Shown here piece by piece: positions 62,330-64,000 of a stretch of DNA of 64,000 bases. Origin of the DNA: Schistosoma mansoni (Eukaryota; Platyhelminthes; Trematoda; Strigeidida; Schistosomatidae); NCBI RefSeq assembly GCF_000237925.1, contig NW_017386031.1:310001-374000 (forward strand), in the 5' to 3' direction. Within the stretch, counting starts at the first letter, position 1. Each line of letters opens with the position of its first letter. The translations under genes were made by a program, and so were the position numbers. The notes below the pieces were generated by a model. It made no database searches. It saw only the letters and a program-made list of their open reading frames with translations, and was not told where the DNA came from.

Positions 62330-62945
62330 AAGTGGGGTTTGTGAAGATTTTAGTGAATTTATATTGTTGAGATCTTGATTAAATTGAAGCTAGACCACCA
62401 TGGAAAACCTGGGAGCACTGAACGGCTGTTTCGTCCTATTGTGAGTCTCCTCATCGGTACGCATCCACAATCCCGTCTCGTGAGATTGTAAACCAGGACC
62501 TACCACTCTCGCGCCTGAGCACTTGACCGAGAGACCAATTAGCCAGCTGGCATCCGACGGTGTTAATGTCTTACCTCAACCAATCCAACTTTCATTCTAC
62601 TGAGGTAGATACCTGTCTCTACCTGACATGGATTAGCTCCACTGGCCATGACTTCTCACTAGAACTCCAAGAATTATCTCATAGTGAGAGTCACTGGTAA
62701 GCATATGATCATTATCACAAGGGATGTTTGTGGAGGTTTTAGTAATTTTATATAGTTAAGATCATGAGTCAATTAAAGCTTGACCACAACTGGTAGATCC
62801 TGGGTTCGAATCTCGAGAGTGCGGGATCGTGGATGCTCACTTCCACTGAGGAGTCTCACAATAAGATGAAACGGCCTTCCAGTGCTTCCAGGTTTTCTAT
62901 GGTAGTCTAGCTTCAATTGAGTAATGATCTTAACTATATAAATGT
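62330..62945. mobile_element. Two SINE family A copies, minus then plus
   Basis: 62,330-62,640 minus (ribozyme relic, B box, GCATCCGACGGTGTTAATGT) and 62,720-62,945 plus (GGGTTCGAATCTCGAGAG, CTGAGGAG, GATGAAACGGCC). Both ribozymes have core or cleavage-site changes. Confidence 0.78.
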
Positions 62946-63439
62946 AATGTATCATGTTAACAGTAATCTGAGAGAGAATTATTGGATGAATGAGTAACAA
63001 TGTTGATTCAGTGTCAAATCTATGGATTCCAGTGAGTTTCGAAATTTAATTCAAACATAATATACCTTCCGGCTGAAATTATCTATACATGTTCACTACT
63101 TCAAACGGATTACCTGACACTAATAAGAATTCTCATCAAGAAAAGAATAGACAGAGAGAGAGGGTAAATCTCGAAGGAACTATAATATATATGTGCGAAC
63201 CAATCAGAATTGTAGATAGAAAGTTTTGGATTTGAGCTATAATGCTATGATAAAAATTATACTAAAATACGTACAATTGACTGACTAAATAGATGGAAAC
63301 GTATATTGTCTGCTAGCAACCATAATATCTTTGATAGAGTCTTTTGTTACCTTTACAGAGAAAGGTTGTACACTTTTCACAAACTCATCTGAATACGGTT
63401 ATACATTTAGGTAATTTATTGAAATATCTAGATGACAGG
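62946..63439. other. Unassigned intergenic sequence
   Basis: No frames or repeats recognised. Confidence 0.4.
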
Positions 63440-63545
63440 AACAGTTAGCCCCTTTTTGATGGAGTTTTGTTCTATGAGGTAGATGGTTTGTTCGTGAAGC
63501 TTTCATCGTCTTTCTAAACGATATCATCAGCATAAACTTCAGATA
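63440..63545. repeat. Half copy of hairpin-unit palindrome
   Basis: Diverged left arm only (GATGGTTTGTTCGTGAAGC, GATATCATCAGCATAAACTT). Confidence 0.6.
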
Positions 63546-63837
63546 GCCCCAATTTTAAAACAGGCTGCCAGTGTTCAATGAATGGAATGAAAAGTCCTAA
63601 ACAGTATGATTTGAATATAAATTTTATCAAACAATAAATAAGTAAACATGATTACATAATATTTACGTATAGAATCCTTTCATAGTAACATTTTTTCTTG
63701 AATTTATTCCCTCCCATCATAAAACATCTGGTCCCTAATAATTACGTAATACATTAAAATAAATAAAAATGTATTAAGGTAATATTAACGTTTCTGGTAT
63801 TTGTAACACAAATGTAAACAATATTAATTGCCATACC

Positions 63838-64000
63838 AATATCTATAGCTGAGTGGTTGAGCACTGGTCTCGTAAATCAGGAGTCGAGAGTTTGATCCTC
63901 CCTGGAGGCAGTAGGTGCCCTCAAATGCCCTGGTATGACAGAGAGTAGGGCGAGTCCGCTCTCCCTCTGGAAATGCTCTCATATGGCTACGCGTATATAA
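63838..64000 (+). mobile_element. tRNA-Thr(CGT)-like SINE head joined to the 0.5-kb retroposon
   Basis: TAGCTGAGTGGTTGAGCAC (A box region), anticodon arm CTGGTCTCGTAAATCAG (anticodon CGT, threonine) and AGTTTGATCCTCC (B box). The acceptor stem does not pair, so it is not a tRNA gene. The retroposon body follows 12 bp later (GTGCCCTCAAATGCCCTGG) and runs off the window. Other copies lack this head. Confidence 0.75.

Noticed and set aside
1-64000. CRISPR arrays, operons, ribosome-binding sites, bacterial insertion sequences
   Set aside because: The window is eukaryotic; no regularly spaced repeats or bacterial gene organisation were seen.

Overview
The window is AT-rich, intron-rich animal DNA, almost certainly from a blood fluke (Schistosoma, species not resolved). 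Three things point there: tRNA-headed SINEs carrying hammerhead ribozymes (the Sm-alpha type), RTE-like LINEs of the SR2/SjR2/Perere kind, and a gene for a schistosome egg protein of the CP391S / plexin-domain-containing family. There are two host genes, both on the + strand. Most of the rest is retroelement debris.

Positions 1-22,163 hold the last nine exons of a Hook-family gene (cytoplasmic dynein adaptor). About 2.1 kb of coding sequence is spread over 21.7 kb. All nine splice junctions keep frame, and the C-terminal AWYNL and SFLTRQR motifs are recognisable. The exons for the N-terminal Hook domain lie left of the window. The introns hold a Penelope-like element with a 592-codon antisense reading frame, pieces of two LINE families, a 0.5-kb retroposon with a TAAA-type tail (two copies have 11-13 bp target-site duplications and one truncated copy has 13 bp), several ribozyme-bearing SINEs, and a large inverted repeat.

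Positions 22,164-49,100 are a repeat-dominated intergenic region. It contains one LINE with a 503-codon reverse-transcriptase frame (25,015-26,526, minus strand), fragments of a second LINE, and a nest of long direct duplications: 29.4-31.2 kb = 36.9-38.8 kb; 34.5-36.6 kb = 47.1-49.1 kb; 38.8-40.3 kb = 45.6-47.0 kb; 41.8-46.4 kb ~ 54.3-58.7 kb; 40.85-41.3 kb = 58.7-59.2 kb. Two 200-N gaps (40,326-40,525 and 41,324-41,523) lie inside it. Two intact exons of a second CP391S-like gene copy (43,713-43,790 and 45,019-45,167) and a promoter-like copy at about 36.6 kb suggest a tandem gene cluster that is partly decayed, partly mis-assembled, or both.

Positions 49,194-59,638 hold a complete CP391S/plexin-domain-containing-like gene. 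I assembled eleven phase-consistent exons encoding 323 residues: signal peptide, nidogen-like region, six-cysteine PSI domain, one transmembrane helix and a short basic tail. Downstream (59.9-62.1 kb) are a 72-bp-arm hairpin unit and a 1.9-kb inverted repeat. The window ends in SINEs, one with a tRNA-Thr(CGT)-like head.

The most interesting layer is RNA. At least three tRNA-derived SINE families carry hammerhead ribozymes. Some copies show paired substitutions that preserve stems I and II, and three copies in two families carry exactly three extra A residues at the ribozyme's self-cleavage site.
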